Below are positions 43,544-52,415 of a stretch of 64,000 bases of DNA, in pieces (position 1 is the stretch's first letter; every line of letters begins with the position of its first letter). The notes beneath the pieces were generated by a model. That model saw nothing but the letters and a program-made list of their open reading frames with translations, was not told the DNA's origin and did not search any database. Source of the stretch: JACVRW01 sp963835705 (GTDB lineage Bacteria > Actinomycetota > Thermoleophilia > Solirubrobacterales > Thermoleophilaceae); NCBI GenBank assembly GCA_963835705.1, contig CAWIGR010000007.1:1-64000 (forward strand), in the 5' to 3' direction. A program made the position numbers and the translations under genes.

Positions 43544-44109
43544 TCAGTCCGGCTCATCGCGGGCGCGCCCGTAGCGCTCGTAGATCACGCGCGAGCCGAA
43601 CGTCCTGGTCTCGATCAGCTCCAGCGCGATGTCGTCGGTGACCGGCGGCAGGAACGGCGTGCCGCCGCCGACGACGACCGGGTTGCGGAACATGCCCAGC
43701 TCGTCGACGAGGCCGAGCTCGAACGCCTGCGCGGCCAAGCCGGCGCCGCCGACCTCGACGTCCTTGTCAGTCGCGTCAAGCGCCGCCGCGACCTCCTCGG
43801 CCAATGACGCCTCGGCGAGCCGGGCGTTGCCCTGGACGCTGTCGAGCGTGCGGCTGAAGACGACCTTCGGGATCGCGCACCAGACATCTGCGAACGCGGC
43901 CCCGGGCTCGTCCTCGCGCAGACGACGGATCCGTCTCCCACACCAGCATCGTCTCGTACGAGCCTGCGGCCGAGCAGACAACCGCCGAGCTCGCTCACCA
44001 GCTCGGTGTGGAAACGAAACAGCTCATCGCTCGGGGCCGACCACCCGAACGCGCCCTCGCGGTCGGCGATAAAGCCGTCCACCGAGACGCTCATCGAGAA
44101 GATCAGCAT
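43544..44109 (-). CDS. Dihydrofolate-reductase-like (RibD C-terminal) protein, frameshifted
   Basis: The protein starts MLIFSMSVSVDGFIADREG, the typical first strand of the RibD/DHFR-like reductases. In later frames it continues with YETMLVWETD and AIPKVVFSRTLDSVQGNARLAE, then VGGAGLAAQAFELGLVDEL. A C-terminal FLPPVTDDIALELIETRTFGS (read in pieces) ends at 43544. Two frame changes near 43960 and 43930 are needed. Such proteins bind NADPH; many have no known substrate. The break pattern matches other damaged genes in the window and could be an assembly effect or true decay beside the pseudogenised desaturase. Confidence 0.6.
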
Positions 44110-44155
44110 GGCTTCAGATCGTCGCACCGGCGGGCGGCGCGAAGGACCACCCAGA

Positions 44156-44590
44156 TCAACCACGCGCCGCCCTCGGGCGGGCGCGCAGGATGGACGCCTG
44201 CTGCAGAACGTGTCTGTGCTCATGTGCCCTGAGACCCCACCCGAGTCGCGAAGTCATCGCCACTGCGCCACCAGCGGCCTCCAGCGCAGCGTGCCATATC
44301 AACGGCTTCTCTGCGGCGTCGGTTACCCACTTGATCGCAGATCCCTCGACGGCGAGCGTGCCCAGCACCGCGAGCGTGTACCGCACCGACGGCTAGATCT
44401 GGAACGCGCGATGCGTGAGCAGGCGATGGAAGCCGACGGTGATGTAGACACACGTGAGCCCGTAGCCCACGACCAGGATGACCAGGTCGACCGGCTCCAC
44501 GAGCTCGTTCCAGGACAGGACTGCCGCCACGACGAGCGCAAGCGGAGGGAGGACCACCGCGACAAGGTTCGCCGTCCGCCGCGCCGTCAC
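44156..44590 (-). pseudogene. Truncated acyl-CoA desaturase
   Basis: The first 65 codons (LVAVVLPPLALVVAAVLSWN, LVILVVGYGLTCVYITVGFHRLLTHRAFQ) match the start of membrane acyl-CoA desaturases, including the first His box HRLLTH. An in-frame TAG (44393-44395) follows. The same frame then continues with VRYTLAVLGTLAVEGSAIKWVTD, the next part of the family. After that the sequence is unrelated (EKPLIWHAALEAAGGAVAMT) and stops at 44156. The rest of the enzyme, including the other His boxes, is absent. It overlaps the SigB stop by its GTG start, so it was once the next gene of that operon. Confidence 0.75.
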
Positions 44591-45405
44591 GATGCGAGCG
44601 GCGCGGCGTCCTGCATGCGGCTGAGGCCACGCCGTAAGAGGCGCGAGACGTGCATCTGCGAGTAGCCGATGCGCTCCCCGATCTCGCGCTGGGTGAGGTC
44701 CGACGTGAAGCGCAGCTCGAGCACCTGGCGCTCCCCATCGGGTAGCGCCTTCCAGGTCCTCGCTATCGCGTCGCGCTCCTCGACCAGCTCGTATGCGGAG
44801 TCCTCGCCGCCCAGCAGGTCCACGAGCGCCGCCGACTCCTCGTCGTCGCGGGCGGTAGGGGCGTCGAGCGAGGCGGCCTCGTAGCTGGCCGCCGCCTCCT
44901 GCGCCTCGAGCACCTGCTCAACCGCGAGTCCGAGCGCCAGCGCGACCTCACGAGGCCTCGGCGAGCGGCCGAGCCGCTTCGACAAGGCCTCCGTCTCGCG
45001 GTTCACCGCGAGCGTGCGCTCCTGAAGGTCGCGCGAAACGTGCAACGCCCAGCCCTTGTCGCGGAAGTGGCGCTTCAGCTCACCGAGGATGGTGGGCGCC
45101 GCGAAGCTCGTGAACTTCGCACCGCGATCGGGGTCGAAGCGGTCGACCGCCTTGATCAAGCCCACGCTCGCGACTTGCATCAGGTCGTCGAACGACTCGT
45201 CCGCGTATGTGTAGCGCAGCGCCAGATCGCGCGCGAACGGCAGGAAGCGCTCCACGAGCTCCTCGCGCGCGGTCAGGTCGCCCCAACGGTGATAGCGGAG
45301 CAGCAGCTGGCGCTCTGCCGCCCGCGCAGCCGCGCGGTCGCGGTCGCGTTCGTTGCGATGAGGCTCAGAGGCTGCGCTCGCCGAGGCGAGGGTTGCCGCG
45401 GTCAA
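44587..45405 (-). CDS. SigB/SigF-type stress sigma factor
   Basis: A 272-residue sigma-70 of the SigB/F/G group. It has LLLRYHRWGDLTAREELVERFLPFARDLALRY (read in pieces), region 2 with DDLMQVASVGLIKAVDRFDPDRGAKFTSFAAPTILGELKRHFRDKGWA, region 3, and region 4 ending QREIGERIGYSQMHVSRLLRRGL. These factors drive general stress responses and are normally held by an anti-sigma/anti-anti-sigma pair. Here the TTG at 45405 follows a GGAGG site and overlaps the stop of an internally deleted STAS gene, so the pair is broken locally. The downstream gene is a dead desaturase. Confidence 0.88.
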   Translation of the reverse strand: MTAATLASASAASEPHRNERDRDRAAARAAERQLLLRYHRWGDLTAREELVERFLPFARDLALRYTYADESFDDLMQVASVGLIKAVDRFDPDRGAKFTSFAAPTILGELKRHFRDKGWALHVSRDLQERTLAVNRETEALSKRLGRSPRPREVALALGLAVEQVLEAQEAAASYEAASLDAPTARDDEESAALVDLLGGEDSAYELVEERDAIARTWKALPDGERQVLELRFTSDLTQREIGERIGYSQMHVSRLLRRGLSRMQDAAPLAS

Positions 45406-45631
45406 ATGGGACCTCCGTCATTGCTGTTGACTGACGTGAGGTCCGCAGCGCGACCGGCTTTACGGCCACGCGTCGTCCCCTCTGGCGCCGTGGTGCCCCG
45501 ACGACTGCCGGCGCCGTCACCGTTCAAGGCGGCGGCCCGCGACGGATAGATCGCGAAGAGCTGGTCGAGCTGCGTGATCTCGAAGACCTTGAGGACGCTC
45601 ACAGAAACCTGCAGCTCGTGATCATCGAGAC
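45402..45631 (-). pseudogene. Internally deleted STAS anti-anti-sigma gene
   Basis: Only the two ends of a STAS domain remain in one frame. DHELQVSV (the usual first strand) is followed directly by VLKVFEITQLDQLFAIYPSRAAAL, the final helix. The middle 75 or so residues, with the phosphorylatable Ser, are missing. A non-homologous Arg/Gly-rich tail follows. An ORF from the GTG at 45602 is open and its stop overlaps the sigma-factor start. It can hardly work as an antagonist, but it might still be translated and couple expression of the sigma factor. Confidence 0.6.
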
Positions 45632-46143
45632 ATCACCTTTTTCTCGGGGTGCGGAGCCGGCGCGATCGCGTAACGCGCCGGAGTGTTGCGGGGGTCGTCC
45701 TCGGAACCGGTCGGGGTCCAGAACAGTTCGATGGCCAGGTTCCGCTCCGGCTGAAACTGGAAGGAGTCATGGAGCACGGGTCGACCGGTCACGCGCTGAA
45801 CCTCACCGATCAGCCGCTCGCGCTCGGCTTCGCGGATAGCCGCCCGCGCCTGACAGACGAGATCCGTGCGACCGCCCAGAACGAGGATGCGCTCGTGCGG
45901 GACGAGGACGTCACGGAGGAAGGTGACGTAGCCCGCGTCGAATGCGAAGGTCGTAGTGGTTACTGGACCACGGCCGAAGAGCTCGCGGTAGAGCTTGACC
46001 AGTGCGGTCGATAGGTCGTTGCGAACCGCCCCGCCGCCCCTCGTAGGTGGCGCCGCGTTCGAAGTGGCTTGGGCGCCTGGCGGTTCCGCGGCGATCAGTC
46101 CCTCACGACCCCTGTGCGACGCCTCGCGATTAGCAAAGCTCAT
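45622..46143 (-). CDS. DUF2294-type protein
   Basis: A 173-residue protein. The C-terminal 120 residues (VKLYRELFGRGPVTTTTFAF, VTFLRDVLVPHERILVLGG, VTGRPVLHDSFQFQPERNLAIELFW, read in pieces) match DUF2294, a small alpha/beta domain of unknown function. The N-terminal 50 residues are disordered and Ala/Pro-rich. It is divergent from the MerR-receiver/KaiC operon and upstream of the deleted STAS and sigma genes in the same direction, so it may belong to a stress-signalling neighbourhood. Confidence 0.65.
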   Translation of the reverse strand: MSFANREASHRGREGLIAAEPPGAQATSNAAPPTRGGGAVRNDLSTALVKLYRELFGRGPVTTTTFAFDAGYVTFLRDVLVPHERILVLGGRTDLVCQARAAIREAERERLIGEVQRVTGRPVLHDSFQFQPERNLAIELFWTPTGSEDDPRNTPARYAIAPAPHPEKKVMSR

Positions 46144-46243
46144 CAGAATTTACTCTTCAGCGTCAGGGCAGACATCGGAAGCCACCATATCATCTGTTGA
46201 TGAGGTTATGAAGGGGAGATTACTCGCTGAATCTCGTCAGAGA

Positions 46244-46254
46244 CTCATCATGAG
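46244..46254. promoter_or_regulatory. Small palindrome before the MerR-receiver gene
   Basis: CTCATCATGAG is a 5-1-5 palindrome in the AT-richer 149-base space between the divergent DUF2294 and MerR-receiver genes. It lies 26 bases before the TAGGAT -10 element and may be an operator. Confidence 0.35.
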
Positions 46255-46292
46255 CTCACCAGTTCCTTGTGGGATCGGTTAGGATGGCGAAC

Positions 46293-46967
46293 GTGTCTGG
46301 TGAGGTTGGCGGGAACCGCGGCGTGTACAGCATTGGGGCGGTGGCTCGAATGCTGGATGTTCCTGCCGCGACGATCCGCAACTGGGAGGAGCGCTACGCG
46401 ACGGTTGTCCCGGAGCGGAGCGAGGGGGGACACCGGCTGTACTCCCGTGACCAGGTGGAGGAGCTTCGTTTCGTCGCGGCGGAGGTTTCGGGCGGGCTCT
46501 CGGCGGCTGACGCTCACCGGCTGCTCGGGGAGCAGCGCGAGGCCGGCCAGTCTGTGATGAGCGACGGCAAGAGTGGTGGCACGCGCCTGCTCGTGTTGCT
46601 CGCCGAACGCGATCCTGTGTCTGCGGAATTGCAAGAGTTCTTCTTGCGTACCGAGGGGTATGACGTGAGCCTGGCGTTCGCGGTAGGCGAAGCCGAGGAG
46701 CACTGGCTCGAGAGCCGGCCGCAGCTTGCGATTGTGGAGCTGATGATCTCCGGAGGTCGGGGCGCCGAGCTCTGTCGGCGCCTGAAGCACCACGACGCTG
46801 AAGCGGTACTCGCCATCTCCGTCCTGGAGGCTCGAGACGAGGCGCTGGCCGCGGGCGCCGACGCCTTTCTGCAGAAGCCCTTCGACCCGCTCGAGCTCGT
46901 GTCAACCGTCAAGGACCTGCTCGGCGCAAGCGCGTTGGTCGCGCGCCCCGCGCAAGAGAGTCGCTAG
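46293..46967 (+). CDS. MerR-type HTH fused to a response-regulator receiver domain
   Basis: Residues about 9 to 75 are a MerR-like HTH (VYSIGAVARMLDVPAATIRNWEERY, read in pieces, then GHRLYSRDQVEELRFV). After a linker, residues about 98 to 215 form a receiver domain (RLLVLLAERDPVSAELQEFF, LAIVELMISGGRGAELCRRL, LAAGADAFLQKPFDPLELVS). At the usual phospho-Asp site the sequence reads IVELMIS, so the acceptor is Glu, and it may not be phosphorylated normally. KPFDP gives the conserved Lys. The GTG at 46293 follows TAGGAT (46280-46285) by 7 bases. An ATG at 46284 is also in frame but overlaps the -10. It is coupled to the kaiC-like gene. Confidence 0.75.
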   Translation: MSGEVGGNRGVYSIGAVARMLDVPAATIRNWEERYATVVPERSEGGHRLYSRDQVEELRFVAAEVSGGLSAADAHRLLGEQREAGQSVMSDGKSGGTRLLVLLAERDPVSAELQEFFLRTEGYDVSLAFAVGEAEEHWLESRPQLAIVELMISGGRGAELCRRLKHHDAEAVLAISVLEARDEALAAGADAFLQKPFDPLELVSTVKDLLGASALVARPAQESR

Positions 46968-48364
46968 TGGACGAGCGCCTCACGAGCGGCGACGAGGGGC
47001 TCGACCTGATCCTCGGCGGCGGTCTTCCGATGAGCGGGATCAACCTGATCATGGGGCTGCCGGGCTCCGGAAAGACGATCCTCTCCCAACAGTTCGTCTT
47101 CGCCGGCGCGACCGAAGAGCGCCCTGCGATCTACCTCTCCACGGTCTCCGAGCCGTTCGAGAAGATCCTGCGCTACGCCCAGACGCTCAGCTTCTTCGAT
47201 CGCGGCGCGATTGGGCGGAGGGTCTATTACGAGGACCTCGGCGGCACCGTCGGCGGCGACGGCGGGCTAGCTGCCATCGTCGAGCGCATCGGCTTGCTGA
47301 TCAAGGAGCGGCGGCCGGGGATCATCGCCATCGACAGCTTCAAGGCGCTGGCCGCGTTCGCGGATGACGCGCGCGCCTTCCGGGGCTTCTTGCACGACCT
47401 CGCCGCACTGCTCACGGCCTTCCCAGCAACCTGCTTCTGGATAGGCGAATACAGCGAGGAGGAGATGCGCACGGCGCCGGAGTTCGCGGTCGCGGACGGC
47501 ATCATCTCGCTCGCGACGGAGCGCGTGAACGAGCGCACGTTGCGCCTGATCCAGGTGGCCAAGCTGCGCGGCAGCGACTTCCGCTCGGGACGTCACACAT
47601 ATCGGCTCTCCTTGGAGGGCATCACGGTCTTTCCCCGGCTCGCCGATCCCGTCAGGACGGACGACTACCGGCTCAGCGACGAGCGAATCTCGTCCGGGAT
47701 CGCGCCGCTCGACACGATGCTCGCTGAGGGCTACGCGCCGGGTAGCTCAACGCTGGTGGCCGGACCGTCGGGTGTCGGCAAGACGCTGATGGGCCTCCAC
47801 TTCATCTTCAGCGGCGTCGCAAGCGGTGAGCCTGGCGTGATCGCGAGCCTGCAGGAGAACCCGATCCAGCTCCAAAAGGTCGCCGACGGCTTCGGCTGGT
47901 CGCTCGACAACGAACGGGTGGCGGTCATGTACCGATCTCCCAACGACGTCTACATCGACGAATGGGTGTACGAGCTGCTCGACCTGATCGAGCGCACCGC
48001 GGCCAAGCGCGTACTGATCGACAGCCTGAGCGACCTGCAGTACGCGGCGCCCGATCCCGTGCGCTTCCGCGAGTTCGTCTACTCGCTCATGCAACGCCTA
48101 TCGCGCGAGGGCATAAGCCCGATCATGACGAGCGAGATACCCGACCTCTTCCACGTCGGCCGCCTGGCCGAATACGGCATCTCGCACCTCTCCGACAATG
48201 TCGTCCTGCTGCAGTACCTGCGCGCCGAATCACAACTGCTGCGCACGGTGACGATCCTCAAGTCGCGCGGCAGCGCCCACGAGCCCGAGATCCGCGAATT
48301 CGACATCACCCCGGGCGGGATCGTCCTCGGAGATCCGATCGTCAGCGAGCAGGTCGCTCGCTAA
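46967..48364 (+). CDS. KaiC-like double RecA-domain ATPase
   Basis: A 465-residue protein of two RecA/KaiC domains. The first has IMGLPGSGKTILSQQFVF (Walker A) and IIAIDSFKALAAF (Walker B). The second has VAGPSGVGKTLMGLHFIF and RVLIDSLSDLQYA. KaiC catalytic Glu pairs are not obvious: SGEPGVIASLQENP and IYLSTVSEP replace the usual EE motif. The protein is related to circadian KaiC, but outside cyanobacteria it is a signalling ATPase of unknown partner. Its GTG overlaps the stop of the MerR-receiver gene, so the regulator and ATPase form a two-gene module. No histidine kinase or kaiA/B gene is near. Confidence 0.8.
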   Translation: MDERLTSGDEGLDLILGGGLPMSGINLIMGLPGSGKTILSQQFVFAGATEERPAIYLSTVSEPFEKILRYAQTLSFFDRGAIGRRVYYEDLGGTVGGDGGLAAIVERIGLLIKERRPGIIAIDSFKALAAFADDARAFRGFLHDLAALLTAFPATCFWIGEYSEEEMRTAPEFAVADGIISLATERVNERTLRLIQVAKLRGSDFRSGRHTYRLSLEGITVFPRLADPVRTDDYRLSDERISSGIAPLDTMLAEGYAPGSSTLVAGPSGVGKTLMGLHFIFSGVASGEPGVIASLQENPIQLQKVADGFGWSLDNERVAVMYRSPNDVYIDEWVYELLDLIERTAAKRVLIDSLSDLQYAAPDPVRFREFVYSLMQRLSREGISPIMTSEIPDLFHVGRLAEYGISHLSDNVVLLQYLRAESQLLRTVTILKSRGSAHEPEIREFDITPGGIVLGDPIVSEQVAR

Positions 48365-48473
48365 CGCGGAAGCGTTCTGGAGGCGGCAAACAGGGTGGAT
48401 GCGCCGGCCGGAGCCGACGCCGCCACAAGGGCAGCGGCCGTCGCTCCGGCCAACTACCGAGCGCGCGGGCCGG

Positions 48474-50972
48474 CTAGACCTGGGCCGGCTCCCTCTGCTC
48501 GCGCTTCGCGAGCGCCGACGGCCACCACACCTTCGGACCTGTCTCGAGCACGAGCGCCGGCACCAGCACGCTGCGCACCAGGAACGTGTCCAGTAGCACG
48601 CCGAAGGCGACCACGAAGCCGATCTCGGTGAGGAACACGAGCGGCAGCACGGCCAGCACCGAGAACGTCCCGGCGAGCACGATCCCGGCGCTCGTGATCA
48701 CCCCGCCGGTCACCGCCAGGGCGCGCAGGATCCCCTCGCGCGTGCCGTGCTTGAGCGTCTCCTCGCGCGCGCGGGCGACCAGGAAGATGTTGTAGTCGAC
48801 CCCCAGGGCGACGAGGAACACGAACGCGAACAGCGGCAGCGACGGGTCGGAGCCGGGGAAGTCGAAGATGACGTCGAAGGCGAAGTAGCCCACGCCTAGC
48901 GCGGCCAGGAAGCTGAGGATCACCGTGCCGATCAGGATCAGCGGGGCAACCACCGCGCGCAGCAGCAGCACGAGGATCAGGAACACGACGACGAGCACGA
49001 TCGGGGGAATCACGGCCGAGTCCCAGGCGGCCGCCTCGCGCACGTCGAACTCCACGGCGGTTGCGCCGCCGACGAGGGTGTCGGGCGCCGCCTCGCTCGC
49101 CGCCGCCCGGATCGGTTCGACCAGGTCGAACGCCTCGGTCGAGTAGGGCGGGGGCTCGAGGGTGGCCTGCACGAGCACGCCCTCGTCGCCTTCGGCCACC
49201 GGCGGGGTGACGGACTCGACGCCGGGGGCGTTCTCAACGGCACGGGTGACCGCGGCGACATCGCTCGGATCGCTCACGATCACGTCGGTCGGGGCGCTCG
49301 CGCCCGATGGGAAGCTCTGGCTCAACAACTCCTGCCCGTCTACCGACTCGACCTCCGTGCGGTAGCTGTCGTTGGTCGTGAGGTCGGTGGAGAAGAACAC
49401 GAGCCCCGCGCACATCACCAGCAGCACGGCGATCGATCCGACGGCCACCCGCCGGGGCCTCGACGCGACGCGGTCGCCCACCCGCTTCCAGAAGCCGTGC
49501 GTCGCGTCCGCGAGGTGCTCGTGCTTGGTGCGGCGCACCTCGTACGGCTTGAAGATCCTGCGATCGAGCGGGCCGACGACAAGCGACGGGATCCTCACCC
49601 CCACGAGGCCGAAGAGCAGGCGCAGCAGGGCATTCAGCAGCACCAGCGGCAGCAGGACCACCACGAGCAGCGCGGCGCCCACGACCGGCAGAAGCGCGCG
49701 CACGCTCGAGCCGTTCACGATGCGCTTGCCGATGCCGGTGGACGGCTCCTCGTCGGCCAGGCTCCAGCTCGGCGTGTGCGGTACGAACGGCCAGAACGCG
49801 CGGCGGCCGAAGATCGTCAGGAGAGCCGGCAGCAGCGTGAGCATCGAGAGCGCGGCACAGGCCACGCCCATCGCGACGATGGGCCCCATGCCCGACGTGC
49901 CGTTGACCTTGGCGATGGAGAGGCACAGGAGCGCGGCGATCACCGTCGCGGCGGAGGCGAACACCGCGGGGCCCGCGGATGTGATCGCGGCTCGCATGGC
50001 CTCATGCCGGTCCAACGTGTGGTGCAGCTCCTCCCGGTATCTCGCCACGATCAGGAGGGCGTAGTCGGTGCCCGCGCCGAGCACCATGATCGACATGATC
50101 GCGCTCGACTGGCCGTTGATCGTCACGCCCAGCTCCGAGAGCCCGTAGCCCACCGAGCGCGCGAGCATCTCGGCGAAGATGATCGCCGCAAGCGGGATGA
50201 ACAGGAAGATCGGCGACCGGTAGATCAGGATCAGCAGGAAGATCACGAGCGACACGGCCGCCAGCAGCAGCGTGCCGTTGATGCTCTCGAAGACCTCGAT
50301 GGCGTCCGCCGCGTAGCCGGCGCCGCCGGTGATCTTGACCTCGAGACCGCCACCGGGATCGGACACCGTGTCGCGCCAGAACTCCACGGGGTCGAGGATT
50401 CTGTCGCCGTCGCCCTCGCCCTTCAGGTAGGCGGTGACGATCGCCGCCTTGCCGTCCTCGGAGCAGATCGGGCCGACGAACGGCGCGTAGCCGGCGGGCT
50501 GGCCGGGGACCGGCGTGGTGGGCCCGCCGCAGCCCTCCGGCTGGCCGGCGCCGCCCTCGGGTGCCTGGCCGGCGCCACCGCTCGGCCCGTCCTGGGTCCC
50601 GCCCTCCCCGCCGCCCGCCGCGGCCGTGGCCCCGTCGGGCACGACACCGGGAAAGCGCCGCTCCGTCAGGCGTCCGACGTCGTCGACGATCTTCGCCCTG
50701 TCCTCCGGCGTGAGGCCCGCCTCGCGCCGGTAGATGATCACCGCCGGCGCCAGCTCGCCGCCCTGAAGTGCCTCGGAGGCCTCCAGCGCCTTCGTCGACT
50801 CGGCGTCACCGGGCAGGAACGACGTCGACTCGTTCTCCTCCGCGTCGGTGAACTTGCCGGGCAGGTTCGCGGGGCCGGCGGCGATGAAGATGCCGACCAG
50901 CCAGATCGCGAACACGACCCACTTGGCGCGCGGCCCGGCGGGGCGGGCGAAGATCGAGCGGCGTTCGGGCAT
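48474..50972 (-). CDS. MMPL/RND-family transporter
   Basis: An 832-residue MMPL-type transporter with twelve membrane helices in two halves. Each half follows a large periplasmic-side loop (FTDAEENESTSFLPGDAEST; TNDSYRTEVESVDGQELLSQ). Family motifs include MSIMVLGAGTDYALLIVARYREEL and the matching LFAFVFLVALGVDYNIFLVARAREE, with the Asp-Tyr proton-relay pair. The first loop carries a Gly/Pro-rich low-complexity segment (GGAGQAPEGGAGQPEGCGG). Such proteins export lipids or other hydrophobic compounds, driven by proton flow. AGAAAGGTC before the ATG is a likely ribosome binding site. The substrate is unknown. Confidence 0.85.
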   Translation of the reverse strand: MPERRSIFARPAGPRAKWVVFAIWLVGIFIAAGPANLPGKFTDAEENESTSFLPGDAESTKALEASEALQGGELAPAVIIYRREAGLTPEDRAKIVDDVGRLTERRFPGVVPDGATAAAGGGEGGTQDGPSGGAGQAPEGGAGQPEGCGGPTTPVPGQPAGYAPFVGPICSEDGKAAIVTAYLKGEGDGDRILDPVEFWRDTVSDPGGGLEVKITGGAGYAADAIEVFESINGTLLLAAVSLVIFLLILIYRSPIFLFIPLAAIIFAEMLARSVGYGLSELGVTINGQSSAIMSIMVLGAGTDYALLIVARYREELHHTLDRHEAMRAAITSAGPAVFASAATVIAALLCLSIAKVNGTSGMGPIVAMGVACAALSMLTLLPALLTIFGRRAFWPFVPHTPSWSLADEEPSTGIGKRIVNGSSVRALLPVVGAALLVVVLLPLVLLNALLRLLFGLVGVRIPSLVVGPLDRRIFKPYEVRRTKHEHLADATHGFWKRVGDRVASRPRRVAVGSIAVLLVMCAGLVFFSTDLTTNDSYRTEVESVDGQELLSQSFPSGASAPTDVIVSDPSDVAAVTRAVENAPGVESVTPPVAEGDEGVLVQATLEPPPYSTEAFDLVEPIRAAASEAAPDTLVGGATAVEFDVREAAAWDSAVIPPIVLVVVFLILVLLLRAVVAPLILIGTVILSFLAALGVGYFAFDVIFDFPGSDPSLPLFAFVFLVALGVDYNIFLVARAREETLKHGTREGILRALAVTGGVITSAGIVLAGTFSVLAVLPLVFLTEIGFVVAFGVLLDTFLVRSVLVPALVLETGPKVWWPSALAKREQREPAQV

Positions 50973-51010
50973 TCGGAGACCTTTCTAGGTTGTGGCCCCC
51001 GCAGGCCCCC

Positions 51011-52366
51011 TCAGAGTATCGACAAGTACCGGTCCAGCTCCCACTGCGTGACTTGCACCCGATAGTCCTCCCACTCCTGCCGCTTGATCTCCACGTAGCG
51101 GTTGAAGATGTGCTCGCCGAAGGTGCGCAGCACGAGCTCCGACTCCGCCGTCAGCTCGATCGCCTCGCCCAGTGTCTCGGGGAGCTGCTCGATCCCGAGC
51201 CGCTTCCGCTCCTCCGGGCTGATGTGGTACAGGTTCTTCTCCATCGGCTCGGGCAGCTCGTAGCCCTTCTCGATGCCCTCCAGGCCGGCCGCGAGCAGGA
51301 TCGCGAAGGTGAGGTAGGGGTTGCAGGCGGGGTCCGGGCAGCGCAGCTCCATGCGGGTGGCCTGCTCCTTGCCGGGGTGATAGAGCGGCACCCGCACGAG
51401 CGCGGAGCGGTTGCGGCGCGACCAGGCGCAGTAGACCGGCGCCTCGAAGCCCGGCACGAGCCGCTTGTAGGAGTTGACCCACTGGGCGAACACCGACGTG
51501 ATCTCGCGCGCGTGCTTGAGCTGCCCGGCGATGAACGCCTTGCCGGTGTCGGACAGGAAGTACTGGTCGTCCGGGTCGTAGAAGGCGTTGCTCGACTCGC
51601 GGAACAGCGACTGGTGCGTGTGCATCCCCGAGCCGTTCTCGCCGAACAGCGGCTTGGGCATGAAGGTCGCGTGCCAGCCGTACTTCATGGCGTACTCCTT
51701 GACCGTGATGCGGTAGGTCATGCAGTCGTCCGCCATCTTCAGCGCGTCGGCGTAGCGCATGTCGATCTCGTGCTGGCTCGGGCCGACCTCGTGGTGGGTG
51801 TACTCCACGTGGATGCCGAGCTGCTCGAGCGCCAGCACGGTCTCCCTCCGCACGTCCGAGCCCGCGTCGAGCGTGGTGAGGTCGAAGTAGCCGCCCTCGT
51901 CGAGGATCTCCGGCGCCGCGCCGTTCTCGGTCTTGGCGTTGCGGAAGTAGAAGTACTCGAGCTCGGGCCCGACGTAGAAGTTCGTGAAGCCCATGGACTC
52001 GGCACGCTCGAGCGTGCGGCGCAGGACGTGGCGCGGGTCGCCCTCGTAGGGTTCGCGGCTGGGGGTGACGACGTCGCAGAACATGCGCGCCACGCCCTTG
52101 TCCTCCGGCCGCCAGGGCAGGACGTTGAACGTGGCCGGGTCCGGCATCGCGATCATGTCGGACTCCTCGATCGCGTTGAACCCGGTGATCGACGAGCCGT
52201 CGAAGCCCATTCCGCCCTCGAAGGCGTCGTCGAGCTCCTGCGCGTTGATCGAGAAGCTCTTCAGCTGGCCGAGGATGTCGGTGAACCAGAGGCGAACGAA
52301 GCGGATGCCGCTGTCGTCGACGAACGACTTGATGTCCTCGGCGGTCCGGGGCGGCTGGTCAGCCAT
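51011..52366 (-). CDS. glnA: Glutamine synthetase type I
   Basis: A 451-residue type I glutamine synthetase, short enough to be the alpha subclass. Marks: MGFDGSSITGFNAIEESDM, FYVGPELEYFYF (metal-binding Glu), HHEVGPSQHEID, MPKPLFGENGSGMHTHQSL and RNRSALVRVP. It makes glutamine from glutamate, ammonia and ATP, and is central to nitrogen assimilation. An AAGGAG ribosome binding site precedes the ATG. The usual adenylylation Tyr loop of the beta subclass is not obvious, so control may be by feedback and GlnR-like regulation. Confidence 0.92.
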   Translation of the reverse strand: MADQPPRTAEDIKSFVDDSGIRFVRLWFTDILGQLKSFSINAQELDDAFEGGMGFDGSSITGFNAIEESDMIAMPDPATFNVLPWRPEDKGVARMFCDVVTPSREPYEGDPRHVLRRTLERAESMGFTNFYVGPELEYFYFRNAKTENGAAPEILDEGGYFDLTTLDAGSDVRRETVLALEQLGIHVEYTHHEVGPSQHEIDMRYADALKMADDCMTYRITVKEYAMKYGWHATFMPKPLFGENGSGMHTHQSLFRESSNAFYDPDDQYFLSDTGKAFIAGQLKHAREITSVFAQWVNSYKRLVPGFEAPVYCAWSRRNRSALVRVPLYHPGKEQATRMELRCPDPACNPYLTFAILLAAGLEGIEKGYELPEPMEKNLYHISPEERKRLGIEQLPETLGEAIELTAESELVLRTFGEHIFNRYVEIKRQEWEDYRVQVTQWELDRYLSIL

Positions 52367-52415
52367 GCGTGGTGCGCTCCTTGAGAGGGGTGGGCAGGCG
52401 CGAAAGGCTAGCCAG

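Noticed and set aside
46967..48364. A circadian clock
   Set aside because: No kaiA or kaiB gene is nearby and the catalytic EE motif is not clear; KaiC-like proteins are widespread outside clocks.
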